DNA of 64,000 bases from Clostridiales bacterium (lineage in GTDB: Bacteria > Bacillota > Dethiobacteria > Dethiobacterales > Dethiobacteraceae), in assembly GCA_018335855.1 (NCBI GenBank), contig JAGXRM010000026.1, positions 42,303 through 106,302 of the forward strand. Direction: 5' to 3'. Of this stretch, positions 8,132 through 17,429 are shown one piece after another; the stretch's first letter is position 1, and each line of letters opens with the position of its first letter. Below the pieces are notes generated by a model, which was not told where the DNA came from, ran no database searches, and saw only the letters and a program-made list of their open reading frames with translations. A program made the position numbers and the translations under genes.

Positions 8132-11100
8132 TTGTTTGTCAAACGTTTGGATATGCACGGATTTAAATCATTTGCGGATAAGACATCACTGCAGTTGACG
8201 GAAGGCATTACTGTAGTCGTTGGTCCAAACGGCTGCGGCAAAAGTAATATTACGGACGCAATCCGGTGGGTCTTTGGTGAACAGAGTGCCCGTCATCTCC
8301 GGGGAACACGAATGGACGACATTATCTTCGGGGGAACGTCAAGCCGGAAACCGCTGAGTTTCGCGGAAGTTTCTGTTACTCTGGACCACAGTGACGGTAT
8401 GCTTGGCATCGATTACAGCGAGATTACAGTGACCCGCCGAATTTACCGTAACGGAGAAAGCGAGTACTTACTGAATAAACGGCCATGCCGACTGAAAGAT
8501 ATCGTCGAACTTTTTCTGGATACCGGTATTGGCAAAGAAGCGTATTCTTTTATGGGACAAGGTCGGGTGGACGAGTTGTTAAATGCCCGTCCCGAGGAAA
8601 GACGTCAGATCTTTGAAGAAGCAGCAGGCATTCTTAAATATAAAAGCCGTAAGCGGGAAGCCGAGCGGCGATTGGCTGAAACGGCGGAAAACCTGCTTCG
8701 CGTCGGTGATATTATCCACGAACTGTCTGCTCAGTTAGAACCCCTATCCGGACAGGCAAAGACGGCACAGCGGTTTCTTACCCTGCGGGGAGACTTAAAG
8801 AAACAGGAAGTGGATCTGTCTGTACATGATGCTTCTAAGCTGCGGGAACGCTGGTACGACTTAGACCAACAGGCCCTGAAAGCAGCCGATGAGCTCTTAG
8901 AGCGCCAAACAGCTATTGGTAAACTTGAAAATCAACTCACTGATAAACAGTTATTTTTAGATGAAGAGCAATCGGCGGTAACCCTTGTACAAAGGGACGC
9001 TCAGCAATGTACGGCAGAGCTGGAGAAGTTGCAGGGGAAAATGGCTGTAACCAGAGAGAAAATAATCGGAACAGAACGTCAGGCTGCCAACGCGAATCTG
9101 GCACTTGCAGAACTGGATACGGGGGATGAAGCGCTAGAAGCAGAATGCAGGCGAATTACAGAGTTACTCAAAGAGCTGGAAATAAATCTAGATAAGGCCA
9201 GAGATAACCTGAACACTGCTGAACGGGAACTGGCGGCTATGGATACCTCGCCGGAAGCACTTCGCTCCCATGCATGTACTGAGGAACTGGAAGCTCTGCT
9301 GCCCGAGACTCGGCGTCTGCAGAATGACTTGGACAGATTGGAGATAGAAACGGAACAATTTACTGCACGACTGCTCCGCCTGCAAACAGAAGAAGCAGGG
9401 AAAGCAGAAGCTCGTCTGGTTCTTGGTGAGAAGACGGAACGACTTTACGCAGAAGAACAGGACTTTGCAAAGCTTTTGACCGGTATCGTCCAACAGCAAG
9501 TCGAACTCAGGGAGCAGCGTAACCGTTTCATTCAGACTCAGTCCGCATTAGCCGCCAAGCGAGATGCCGGGGAAAAAAAACTCAGTGATATTCTAAGCCG
9601 TATTCGGCTTCTCAGTGAGTTAGACGAGGCCATGTCCGGTTATTTTCACGGCGTAAAAACTGTGTTAGCCGCCAAAAAGCAGGATAACAATATTTTCCCC
9701 GGTGTTTTGGGAACAGTGGCTGACATGGTAGATGTTCCGCCAGAATATGTGAGTGCAGTAGAGGCAGCCCTTGGGCCGGCTCTGCAAAATTTAATAGCTG
9801 TGGATGACAGTGTGGCCAAAGAGGCTATTACATATTTAAAAAAGATAAAGGGAGGGCGGGCCACCTTTTTACCATTGAATTTAATTGATTCACCTCCCAG
9901 AAGAAACGTACCACCTGAATTAAGCTCACAACCGGGCTATATCGGTGTTGCTGCCGATTTAATCAATACCTCTGCGCGCTTCCGACCCATTGTGGAATCA
10001 CTCCTTTCCAGGGTGCATGTTGTCCGTGATCTAAACGCTACTGTTCCGGCAGCTAAGTCTTTGCAGTTCCGGGAGCGGGTCGTTTCCCTGGAAGGGGACG
10101 TTATTCTTCCAGGAGGCGCTATCACAGGTGGTACGGAGAAAAAGCCGGCCGGTGTTCTCTCCCGGCGTAAAGAAGCCGATTCGTTAAAGAAAGAAGAAAG
10201 CCAACAAAGGGAACGGCTTATTTCTTTCGAGAAAGAGCAAACTGAAATTAACACCGAACTGGCTGCAATAGACAAAGAACTGACCGAATACGAAGAAAAA
10301 GCACGCAGTCTTGAAGTCACACAAAGCGTAAAACAGAATGAATATAGATTCTTACAAGAACAGGCTGTAGTTTTAGACAAGGAGTTAGCTGCGTTTTCAC
10401 GTGAGGCCGGAGAACTGTCCAAAGCGGAAGAAATCCGTTCCGCTGCAATGCTTACGGTTAAAGATAAATGGGAACGTAACCAGGAACAGGAACGAAACCT
10501 CCGTTATGAACAAGCCAAATTATCCGGCGTACTCTCTGCCAGAGAGCAGGAAAAGCGAAGCCTGCGGGAGCGTTACACAGATTACAGGGTGCGTCTTGCC
10601 TCGCTACAGCAACAACGACGCCATCTTGAGGAAGAAATGGAGCGGCTGCGTAATGAGCAGACAGCGCTAAAAGGGCGGCGACACGGAAAAGAGACGGAAA
10701 TTAAAGAGCTGCAAACTGCGCTCCTGGTGTTACAGGGAACTCTGGAAGAAGGAAAAGAAGAAGTATCTGCTGTGGAAGAAAAACGCAGCATTATGCTGGC
10801 AGGGCTGCTGGAGCGGGAAAAAGCGCTGCGGGAAGCAACGACTGCGTTTCGCGAGGAAACGGAAGAATTGCGGCAACAGGAAAAAACACTGACTTCACTG
10901 GAACGGCGAATGGCCCGGCAGGAAGTGGACCGTGGTAAAGTGGAAACGGAATTAGATGCAGTGCTTACCCGGCTCCGTGAGAGCTGGGAGCTGGAGTTCG
11001 AAGACGCCCAAAAAATTGCTGCGCCCCTCACTGACAGAGAAGCAGTACGTGCAAGCATCTCAACTTTAAAAGAAGAAATGCAGGCATTAGGAACTGTTAA

Positions 11101-11710
11101 CCTTGGCGCCATCGACGAATATAAACGTGTTGCTGAGCGGGTGGAATTTTTAACGGTACAGCGGGCAGACTTGCAGGAAGGGGAAAAAGACCTGCAGCGG
11201 ATTATCCAGGAAATTGACGGTCGCATGGGAGAAAAGTTTTCTACTTCCTTTGCTGTGATTAACGAAAGCTTTGGTGTGGTGTTTAAGGAGTTGTTCGGCG
11301 GCGGGCGTGCATATCTGCGCCTTACCGACCCGGAAAACCCCCTCGAGTCAGGGATTGAAATGATTGCCCAGCCTCCCGGGAAAAAGCTGCAGCACCTGTC
11401 ACTTCTCTCGGGCGGAGAGAAGGCGCTGACGGCAATCGCCTTGCTTTTTGCCTTTCTAAAAGTGAAACCAACACCGTTTTGTGTCCTTGATGAAATTGAA
11501 GCCGCCCTTGATGAAACAAATCTGGCTAAATTTAATAAATTCCTGCAAAGCTTGCGGGGTCAGACCCAGTTTATTATTATCTCGCATCGTAAAAAAACGA
11601 TGGAGCAGGCTGATATCCTCTATGGGGTTACGATGGAGGAGTCAGGCATATCTAAGCTTATTTCCGTGAAACTCCGTGATGAAAAAGAACCATCTGAGGC
11701 TGCCGGATAA
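8132..11710 (+). CDS. smc: chromosome segregation protein SMC
   Basis: SMC is the ATPase of bacterial condensin and compacts and separates sister chromosomes. Walker A GPNGCGKSN is at residues 31-39. Long charged coiled coils flank a globular hinge at about 490-650. The ABC signature LSGGEKALT is near 1091 and Walker B FCVLDEIEAALDE near 1115. At 1192 residues it is standard. The start is TTG 8132 behind an AGGGGGA site. ScpA and ScpB are not encoded in this window. It lies directly upstream of ftsY, the common order. Confidence 0.97.
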   Translation: MFVKRLDMHGFKSFADKTSLQLTEGITVVVGPNGCGKSNITDAIRWVFGEQSARHLRGTRMDDIIFGGTSSRKPLSFAEVSVTLDHSDGMLGIDYSEITVTRRIYRNGESEYLLNKRPCRLKDIVELFLDTGIGKEAYSFMGQGRVDELLNARPEERRQIFEEAAGILKYKSRKREAERRLAETAENLLRVGDIIHELSAQLEPLSGQAKTAQRFLTLRGDLKKQEVDLSVHDASKLRERWYDLDQQALKAADELLERQTAIGKLENQLTDKQLFLDEEQSAVTLVQRDAQQCTAELEKLQGKMAVTREKIIGTERQAANANLALAELDTGDEALEAECRRITELLKELEINLDKARDNLNTAERELAAMDTSPEALRSHACTEELEALLPETRRLQNDLDRLEIETEQFTARLLRLQTEEAGKAEARLVLGEKTERLYAEEQDFAKLLTGIVQQQVELREQRNRFIQTQSALAAKRDAGEKKLSDILSRIRLLSELDEAMSGYFHGVKTVLAAKKQDNNIFPGVLGTVADMVDVPPEYVSAVEAALGPALQNLIAVDDSVAKEAITYLKKIKGGRATFLPLNLIDSPPRRNVPPELSSQPGYIGVAADLINTSARFRPIVESLLSRVHVVRDLNATVPAAKSLQFRERVVSLEGDVILPGGAITGGTEKKPAGVLSRRKEADSLKKEESQQRERLISFEKEQTEINTELAAIDKELTEYEEKARSLEVTQSVKQNEYRFLQEQAVVLDKELAAFSREAGELSKAEEIRSAAMLTVKDKWERNQEQERNLRYEQAKLSGVLSAREQEKRSLRERYTDYRVRLASLQQQRRHLEEEMERLRNEQTALKGRRHGKETEIKELQTALLVLQGTLEEGKEEVSAVEEKRSIMLAGLLEREKALREATTAFREETEELRQQEKTLTSLERRMARQEVDRGKVETELDAVLTRLRESWELEFEDAQKIAAPLTDREAVRASISTLKEEMQALGTVNLGAIDEYKRVAERVEFLTVQRADLQEGEKDLQRIIQEIDGRMGEKFSTSFAVINESFGVVFKELFGGGRAYLRLTDPENPLESGIEMIAQPPGKKLQHLSLLSGGEKALTAIALLFAFLKVKPTPFCVLDEIEAALDETNLAKFNKFLQSLRGQTQFIIISHRKKTMEQADILYGVTMEESGISKLISVKLRDEKEPSEAAG

Positions 11711-11779
11711 CTGTATAGAAAGGCAGATAAAGACAAGCCTATGGAATAAACGCCCCTATCAAAGAAAGGAATGACAGCA

Positions 11780-12694
11780 ATGGGTTTCTTCAGTCGGATT
11801 AAGGAAGGACTGAAAAAAACACGGACAGGGATTATGGGTCGAATGGACGGCCTGTTTGCCCGTAATATGTTTGATGATCAGTTCTATGAGGAATTGGAAG
11901 AGATATTGATATCAGCTGACATAGGTGTAGAGACAACCCTGGAACTGGTGGAGAATCTGCGCCAGAAGGTTAAGGAAACAAAGGCCAAAGAAGGGGACCA
12001 GGTAGTTACACTACTAAAAGAGTTAATTCTGGACATTATCGGTACCGAAATATATGGGCTGGCAGAAGTGGAAGAAAAACCTGCTGTGATCCTTGTTCTC
12101 GGCGTTAACGGTGTGGGCAAGACCACGACAATTGGCAAACTGGCCGCCCGCTACCAGCGGGAAAAGAAAAAAGTTATCCTGGCTGCCGGAGATACGTTCC
12201 GCGCCGCAGCATGTGAACAACTGGAAATCTGGGCCGACCGGGCCGGCTGCGAAATGATTAAGCACCAGGGAGGCGCCGATCCGTCTGCCGTGCTTTTTGA
12301 TGCCATTTCCGCCGCCAAAGCCCGCGGCGTCGATGCGGTCCTTTGTGACACTGCAGGCAGGCTCCATAACAAAACGAATCTGATGAATGAACTAAAAAAA
12401 GTTCATCGGGTGGTGGAGAAAGCAATGCCCGGCGCACCCCACGAGGTGTTGCTTGTTCTGGACGCCACCACTGGCCAGAACGCACTGGCCCAGGCTAAAG
12501 TCTTTAACGAGGCTGCACCGCTAACCGGCGTTGTACTCACCAAATTGGACGGCACGGCCAAAGGCGGCATCGTAATCGCCGTCGCCCGGGCTCTGAAAGT
12601 GCCGGTAAAATTCATCGGCGTCGGAGAAAAATCCGACGACCTCCAACCCTTCGACCCCCGGGAATACGTAGACGGCCTCTTCACCCAAGACTAA
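11780..12694 (+). CDS. ftsY: signal recognition particle receptor FtsY
   Basis: FtsY docks the SRP-ribosome complex at the membrane. It has the SRP GTPase NG domain: Walker A GVNGVGKTTT near residue 109, DTAGRLH near 189 and a TKLDGTAKGG motif. The acidic A domain is short, as usual in Bacillota. ATG 11780 is preferred over ATG 11771 because the GAAAGGA site ends only 1 nt before the latter. Confidence 0.96.
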   Translation: MGFFSRIKEGLKKTRTGIMGRMDGLFARNMFDDQFYEELEEILISADIGVETTLELVENLRQKVKETKAKEGDQVVTLLKELILDIIGTEIYGLAEVEEKPAVILVLGVNGVGKTTTIGKLAARYQREKKKVILAAGDTFRAAACEQLEIWADRAGCEMIKHQGGADPSAVLFDAISAAKARGVDAVLCDTAGRLHNKTNLMNELKKVHRVVEKAMPGAPHEVLLVLDATTGQNALAQAKVFNEAAPLTGVVLTKLDGTAKGGIVIAVARALKVPVKFIGVGEKSDDLQPFDPREYVDGLFTQD

Positions 12695-12728
12695 CCCGGG
12701 GTCAGTTTAACAATTGATCTTTAGCTTA

Positions 12729-12803
12729 GGGGTCAGGTTTGCTTTGATCTAACTGTCAGCAAAAGGTGAAGGCCGGAGTTAGATCAATTGCAAACCTGAC
12801 CCC
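12729..12803. repeat. REP/MITE-like inverted repeat between ftsY and ylxM
   Basis: Outer arms GGGGTCAGGTTTGC (12729-12742) and its exact complement (12790-12803), plus inner arms TTGATCTAACT and AGTTAGATCAA, make a near-perfect 26-bp inverted repeat around a ~22-nt centre. A second degraded half copy (GGGGTCAG then AATTGATCT) lies at about 12698-12720. GGGGTCAGGTTTG-type ends are widespread in REP-like elements mobilised by Y1 transposases. No transposase is present here. Confidence 0.75.
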
Positions 12804-12813
12804 AAGACTTTAC

Positions 12814-12842
12814 TTGCGTGGGGAGATATTTTAAGGTAAAAT
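12814..12842 (+). promoter_or_regulatory. candidate promoter for ylxM-ffh
   Basis: TTGCGT, 17 nt, TAAAAT gives a plausible sigma-A promoter. The predicted start (~12849) falls at the foot of the hairpin that follows. Confidence 0.5.
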
Positions 12843-12845
12843 AGG

Positions 12846-12879
12846 GACTGTAAAGTAAATTTGCTTTACAGTCTTTTTT
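12846..12879 (+). terminator. intrinsic terminator/attenuator immediately before ylxM
   Basis: GACTGTAAAG and CTTTACAGTC pair perfectly (10 bp) around an 8-nt loop and run into TTTTTT. It ends 13 nt before the ylxM start, so it either ends ftsY transcription or attenuates ylxM-ffh. Confidence 0.82.
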
Positions 12880-12891
12880 GGATGTGATACA

Positions 12892-13227
12892 ATGCTTGAG
12901 GATACCACGCGAATTAATTTACTCTATGATTTTTACGGCAGTTTGCTTACGCAAAAACAGCGGGAGTATCTGGAACTGTACTACCAAAATGACTTGAGTC
13001 TGGCAGAGATTGCTGAACAGAGTGGTATTTCCAGGCAGGGAGTCCATGACCTGCTCAAGCGGGCTGTGCGCACATTGGAGCGGGCTGAGAGCCGTTTGGG
13101 ACTGGTTGGACGCTTCGCCGCCCAGGAGATAGTGCTGCAACGGTTAAGGGATATCCTCGTTGATGATCACATTTCAGATATAGGTCGTCGTGAAGCACTG
13201 GCGCTGGTGGAACAACTGTTAGACTAA
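12892..13227 (+). CDS. ylxM: YlxM/p13-like SRP-associated DNA-binding protein
   Basis: YlxM family proteins are small sigma-70 region 4-like helix-turn-helix proteins nearly always encoded before ffh. The HTH is visible at about residues 38-65 (LSLAEIAEQSGISRQGVHDL). In streptococci YlxM modulates SRP activity. At 111 residues it is normal. The ffh start is 19 nt downstream. Confidence 0.93.
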   Translation: MLEDTTRINLLYDFYGSLLTQKQREYLELYYQNDLSLAEIAEQSGISRQGVHDLLKRAVRTLERAESRLGLVGRFAAQEIVLQRLRDILVDDHISDIGRREALALVEQLLD

Positions 13228-13246
13228 CCTCTGTGGAGGGAAAAAC

Positions 13247-14587
13247 ATGGTTTTTGAAAACCTTTCTAATAAGCTGCAGGAAACGCTGCGTAAGCTAAAA
13301 GGAAAAGGAAAACTTACGGAAAAAGATGTGGATGCCGCGCTGCGCGAAGTCCGGCTTGCTCTTTTGGAAGCTGACGTCAACTTTAAAGTTGTGAAAGACT
13401 TTGTTGCCAAAGTAAAAGAGCGCTGTCTTGGCAAAGAAGTGCTGGAGAGTTTGACGCCTGGTCAGCAGGTTATTAAGATTGTTAATGATGAGCTAACCAG
13501 ACTGATGGGTGAATCGGTGGCCAAGCTGAACCAGGCTTCCAGCCCACCAACCATTGTAATGATGGTAGGCTTGCAGGGATCAGGTAAAACGACGTCTTCT
13601 GCCAAACTGGCCCACTTGTTAAAGAAGAAGAATCATACACCGCTTTTGGTGGCTGCTGATATCTATCGCCCCGCGGCGATTAAACAGTTGCAGGTGTTGG
13701 GAGAGCAACTGGATGTACCCGTCTTTCAGATGGGGGAACAGGACCCGGCATCCACGGCAAAAGCAGCACTGGAACTGGCAAAAAAGAACAGGCATGATTA
13801 CCTCATTATTGATACAGCCGGCCGCCTGCATATTGACGAAGAACTGATGAATGAACTGGGGCGGATGGAAAAAGCCGTATCCCCCCATGAGATACTTCTT
13901 GTGGTTGATGCGATGACAGGCCAGGATGCCGTTAATGTGGCTCAATCCTTCCGTGATAAGTTGGGGCTGACCGGTGTGGTGTTGACTAAGCTGGACGGTG
14001 ACACCCGCGGCGGCGCGGCTCTCTCCGTACGGGCGGTGACCGGCTGTCCCGTAAAATTTGCCGGACTTGGTGAAAATACCGATGCGTTTGAGCCGTTTCA
14101 CCCGGATCGCATGTCCTCACGGATTCTGGGAATGGGTGACGTTCTTACACTGATTGAAAAAGCGCAGTCTTCTTTTGATCAGAAGCAGGCGCAGGAGATG
14201 GAAAGAAAGCTTCGCACCCAGCAGTTTACTCTGGATGATTTTCTTGAGCAACTGCAGCAGATTAAAAAGATGGGCCCGCTAAATCAGATTATGGAAATGA
14301 TGCCCGGCATGGGCGGCCTTGGCAAAAAGCTCAAAGGTATGTCGGTAGACGAACAGCAATTCGTAAGAGTAGAAGCAATTATTAAATCCATGACAAAAAA
14401 AGAGCGGCAGGAACCGGTGATTATTAACAGCAGTCGTCGCAAACGAATAGCTGCCGGCAGCGGCACGAAAGTACAGGATGTTAACAATCTGCTGAAGCAG
14501 TTTGATATGATGCAAAAAATGATGAAACAACTTGGTAAGATGGAAAAAGGCAAGTTTAAAGGAAAAGGGAAATTTCCATTTATGTAA
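13247..14587 (+). CDS. ffh: signal recognition particle protein Ffh
   Basis: Ffh is the GTPase and signal-sequence-binding subunit of SRP. It has an N domain, Walker A GLQGSGKTTSSAKLA near residue 108, DTAGRLH near 188, TKLDGDTRGGAAL, and a Met-rich M domain from about 330 to the end that binds 4.5S RNA. At 446 residues it is full length. It is in an operon with ylxM upstream and rpsP 15 nt downstream. Confidence 0.98.
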   Translation: MVFENLSNKLQETLRKLKGKGKLTEKDVDAALREVRLALLEADVNFKVVKDFVAKVKERCLGKEVLESLTPGQQVIKIVNDELTRLMGESVAKLNQASSPPTIVMMVGLQGSGKTTSSAKLAHLLKKKNHTPLLVAADIYRPAAIKQLQVLGEQLDVPVFQMGEQDPASTAKAALELAKKNRHDYLIIDTAGRLHIDEELMNELGRMEKAVSPHEILLVVDAMTGQDAVNVAQSFRDKLGLTGVVLTKLDGDTRGGAALSVRAVTGCPVKFAGLGENTDAFEPFHPDRMSSRILGMGDVLTLIEKAQSSFDQKQAQEMERKLRTQQFTLDDFLEQLQQIKKMGPLNQIMEMMPGMGGLGKKLKGMSVDEQQFVRVEAIIKSMTKKERQEPVIINSSRRKRIAAGSGTKVQDVNNLLKQFDMMQKMMKQLGKMEKGKFKGKGKFPFM

Positions 14588-14602
14588 AGGAGGTGAAAGA
14601 GC

Positions 14603-14848
14603 ATGGCAGTAAGAATTCGTTTAAAAAGGGTTGGAGCCAAGAAGCGCCCGTTCTATCGTATTGTGGTGGCGGACTCCCGCTCACCCCGTGATGGTGCTTT
14701 TATTGAGGAAATCGGTTACTATAACCCCACTACCGATCCCACTACGTTGAAGATTGACGGTGAGAAGGCAGTAGAGTGGATTCAGAAAGGCGCACAGCCC
14801 TCTGATAGAGTGAAGTCACTGATGGTCAAGGCAGGTATCAGCAAATAG
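14603..14848 (+). CDS. rpsP: 30S ribosomal protein S16
   Basis: The 81-residue protein starts [24 protein letters not shown], the S16 signature, behind an AAGGAGGTG site. It belongs to the rpsP-khpA-rimM-trmD-rplS ribosome-maturation operon. Confidence 0.98.
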   Translation: MAVRIRLKRVGAKKRPFYRIVVADSRSPRDGAFIEEIGYYNPTTDPTTLKIDGEKAVEWIQKGAQPSDRVKSLMVKAGISK

Positions 14849-14868
14849 TTAACGGACGGTGATGAAAG

Positions 14869-15099
14869 TTGAAGGATTTGGTTGAATTCATCGCTAAAGC
14901 CCTGGTAGATCAGCCGGAGCAGGTATCTGTGGAGCGGCTTGAAGATAACTATGCAATTACCCTTGAGCTTCGGGTAGCTCCTGAGGATATGGGCAAGGTT
15001 ATCGGTAAGCAGGGTCGGATTGCCAAAGCAATTCGCACTGTAGTTAACGCTGCCGCAGTGAACGAAAAGAAACGGGTTTTGGTTGATATCGTTCAGTAG
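14869..15099 (+). CDS. khpA: KH-domain RNA-binding protein KhpA (YlqC family)
   Basis: This 76-residue single KH-domain protein carries the RNA-contact loop GKVIGKQGRIAKAIR. It starts with TTG 14869 behind GGTGATGAAAG. The family acts with KhpB/Jag in RNA binding and cell-envelope control and is conserved between rpsP and rimM. Confidence 0.94.
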   Translation: MKDLVEFIAKALVDQPEQVSVERLEDNYAITLELRVAPEDMGKVIGKQGRIAKAIRTVVNAAAVNEKKRVLVDIVQ

Positions 15100-15109
15100 A
15101 GGTGATCTT

Positions 15110-15628
15110 GTGGACCAGATGGCCACCATTGGGAAGGTAATCAATACCCACGGAATCCGGGGCGGGTTAAAGGTTCTCCCTTTTAGTGATTTCCCGGACC
15201 GGGTAAAGGATCTTCGCCGTCTCTTTGTTCAGATAAAGGGCCAGCGGACGCCGTATCCGGTTGTCGATGCCTTTGTTAATGGCCGTTATTGGGTGGTTTT
15301 CCTAAACGGCGTGAGTACAGTGGAAGCTGCAGAAGAACTGATTGGTTCACTACTTGAGATTCCTCTGTCGGAACGGGTAACTCTGCCGGAAAATGCATTT
15401 TATCTCGATGAGATCATCGGATTGAAAGTGTTTACAGTCGATGGAGACTACCTTGGCCCGATAAAAGACGTGCTGCAGACAGGGGCGAATGACGTCTATG
15501 TCATTGAGCGCGAAGGCAATGAGTCTCAAAATACCGACATTCTCATCCCGGCACTGAAGTCTGTCGTTCTTAATATAGACATTAAGAACGAACGAATGGA
15601 TGTGCAACTACCCGATGGTTTGTTGTGA
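15110..15628 (+). CDS. rimM: ribosome maturation factor RimM
   Basis: RimM helps assemble the 30S head around S19. The N-terminal IGKVINTHGIRGGLKV and the PRC-barrel segment DEIIGLKVFTVDGDYLG are visible. GTG 15110 is used because AGAGGTGAT lies directly before it and the RimM motif starts a few residues later; a frame opening at 15083 overlaps khpA. Confidence 0.95.
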   Translation: MDQMATIGKVINTHGIRGGLKVLPFSDFPDRVKDLRRLFVQIKGQRTPYPVVDAFVNGRYWVVFLNGVSTVEAAEELIGSLLEIPLSERVTLPENAFYLDEIIGLKVFTVDGDYLGPIKDVLQTGANDVYVIEREGNESQNTDILIPALKSVVLNIDIKNERMDVQLPDGLL

Positions 15629-15639
15629 GGTGATTTGCT

Positions 15640-16386
15640 GTGCGCATTGATATTATTACAATTTTTCCCGGAATGTTCGCAGCATTGGGCGAAAGCATTG
15701 TACGACGTGCCGAAGACGCCGGGCTTGCGCAAATCCATATCACCGATTTGCGAGAGCACTCAACGAATAAACATCGTAATGTGGACGACTACCCTTATGG
15801 GGGCGGTCCTGGAATGGTTATGCAGTCCGAACCTTTTTTTCGGGCTGTGGATGCGTTACGCAAGGAAGATACGCGTAGAGGTAGGGTAATCCTGCTCGGT
15901 CCGAGAGGGAAACCTTTCAACCAGCGCAAGGCACAGGGATTGGCTTCGCTCGATCGGGTTTTTCTGTTGTGTGGCCATTACGAAGGGATAGATGAAAGGG
16001 TCCGTGATTATTTAGCGGACGAGGAAATATCCCTTGGTGATTTCGTGCTGACAGGTGGAGAAATTCCGGCTATGGCCGTGGCTGATGCTGTGATTCGACT
16101 CTTGCCCGGAGTTCTACCCCGGGAGTCGGTTGAACAGGAGTCATTCTCCGATGAATTACTGGAATTCCCGCAGTATACGCGGCCCGCAGAGTTCCGTGGC
16201 ATGTCGGTACCGGATATCTTACTATCCGGCGATCATGAAAAAATACGGCGGTGGCGCAGGGAACAGTCCCTGCTGCAGACGTTGATCAGTCGCCCGGATC
16301 TTTTAAAAAATGCTGACCTAACTAAGGAAGAACGGCATATGCTAAGGTCGGAAGCACAACGCTTGGGATTTTCCCCGGAGTTGTAA
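15640..16386 (+). CDS. trmD: tRNA (guanine-37-N1)-methyltransferase
   Basis: TrmD methylates G37 of tRNAs reading CNN codons and prevents +1 frameshifting. The trefoil-knot SAM site shows as [23 protein letters not shown] and GDFVLTGGE. It has 248 residues and a GTG start behind GTGAGGTG, 11 nt after rimM. Confidence 0.97.
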   Translation: MRIDIITIFPGMFAALGESIVRRAEDAGLAQIHITDLREHSTNKHRNVDDYPYGGGPGMVMQSEPFFRAVDALRKEDTRRGRVILLGPRGKPFNQRKAQGLASLDRVFLLCGHYEGIDERVRDYLADEEISLGDFVLTGGEIPAMAVADAVIRLLPGVLPRESVEQESFSDELLEFPQYTRPAEFRGMSVPDILLSGDHEKIRRWRREQSLLQTLISRPDLLKNADLTKEERHMLRSEAQRLGFSPEL

Positions 16387-16409
16387 AGCAGTTACCTGTA
16401 TGGTATAAT
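16381..16409 (+). promoter_or_regulatory. promoter for rplS overlapping the trmD stop
   Basis: TTGTAA (16381-16386), 17 nt, TATAAT (16404-16409), with an extended -10 TG one base upstream. This gives rplS its own ~42-nt leader. A Bacillota L19 leader RNA is known; I could not confirm its fold here. Confidence 0.7.
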
Positions 16410-16457
16410 TTTTCTGGTTTGTTGAACAGTTTGTTTGGACGAAAGGAGGCAATCACA

Positions 16458-16799
16458 ATGGATATTATTAGTCAGATTGAATCTGAGCAGATGAAAAAAG
16501 ATCTGCCATTGGTTTCACCGGGAGATACAGTGCGTGTGCACGTTAAAGTTGTGGAAGGTACCCGTGAACGGACCCAGGTTTTTGAGGGTGTTGTCATCAA
16601 GCGGCAAGGTTCCGGTCTGCGCGAAACGTTTACTGTTCGCCGCATCAGCTATAATGTCGGGGTGGAGAGAACATTTCCGCTTCATTCTCCAAAAATCGAT
16701 AAGCTTGAAGTGATGCGGCACGGTGTTGTAAGACGTGCCAAACTGTATTACTTGCGTAAACTTACAGGCAAGGCAGCCCGCATCAAAGAAAGACGCTAG
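16458..16799 (+). CDS. rplS: 50S ribosomal protein L19
   Basis: The 113-residue protein contains the L19 segments [18 protein letters not shown] and [16 protein letters not shown] 16458 sits behind a perfect AAAGGAGG. It has its own promoter and terminator although it also closes the trmD operon. Confidence 0.98.
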   Translation: MDIISQIESEQMKKDLPLVSPGDTVRVHVKVVEGTRERTQVFEGVVIKRQGSGLRETFTVRRISYNVGVERTFPLHSPKIDKLEVMRHGVVRRAKLYYLRKLTGKAARIKERR

Positions 16800-16808
16800 T
16801 AAAAAAGT

Positions 16809-16834
16809 GGACTGTCCGTACAGTCCCTTTTTTT
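16809..16834 (+). terminator. intrinsic terminator after rplS
   Basis: GGACTGT and ACAGTCC form a 7-bp stem with a 4-nt loop, followed by C and seven T. Confidence 0.9.
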
Positions 16835-16878
16835 CATTTATTGTGTTATGGTTGGTGAGAGGAAGGACAGTGACGTTA

Positions 16879-17403
16879 ATGATTGGTGCGGAGACAAAAG
16901 AACTGTGGGAATGGATAAAGTCAATTATTATTGCCATTCTTCTGGCCTTAATAATCCGGGCTTTTCTTGTCGAAGTCTTCCTGGTGCAGGGACAGTCTAT
17001 GTTGCCGACACTGCATGACAGGGAAAGGCTTATAGTCAGCAAGGTCCAGTTCTATTACCGCGAGCCGTTGAATGGTGAAATAGTTGTTTTTAAGGCTACT
17101 GATGACCGGGACTTTATAAAGCGGGTCATTGGTGTGGCCGGTGACGAGGTACGGGTTGATATTGACGGTGTCTACGTTAACGGTCAGCGCTTAAAGGAGC
17201 CGTATATTCTTGAAAAAGCACGGGAGACTTTCGGCCCGGTTATTGTACCTGAGGGGACGATTTTCGCCATGGGTGATAACCGCAATAACAGCATGGACAG
17301 CCGCCATCCCAGTGTTGGCTTTGTTTCATTGGAGCGATTGAAAGGTAAAGCGATGCTTGTCTTTTGGCCCATGGACAGTATTCGCCTGATTAGCCATCCG
17401 TAA
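16879..17403 (+). CDS. lepB: signal peptidase I
   Basis: Type I signal peptidase cleaves Sec signal peptides at the outer membrane face. A single N-terminal membrane helix (about residues 13-33, SIIIAILLALIIRAF) precedes the catalytic Ser in GQSMLPTL, the Lys in DRDFIKRVIG and the conserved box GDNRNNSMDSR. At 174 residues it is a short Bacillota-type enzyme. I use ATG 16879; a longer frame reaching back to 16735 only overlaps rplS. Confidence 0.95.
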   Translation: MIGAETKELWEWIKSIIIAILLALIIRAFLVEVFLVQGQSMLPTLHDRERLIVSKVQFYYREPLNGEIVVFKATDDRDFIKRVIGVAGDEVRVDIDGVYVNGQRLKEPYILEKARETFGPVIVPEGTIFAMGDNRNNSMDSRHPSVGFVSLERLKGKAMLVFWPMDSIRLISHP

Positions 17404-17429
17404 CGCTTAGGCGCATAAGGAGTGCTTAT

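Noticed and set aside
16735..16878. Upstream extension of the lepB frame to 16735
   Set aside because: It overlaps rplS and its terminator; ATG 16879 has the right ribosome site and gives a normal signal peptidase.
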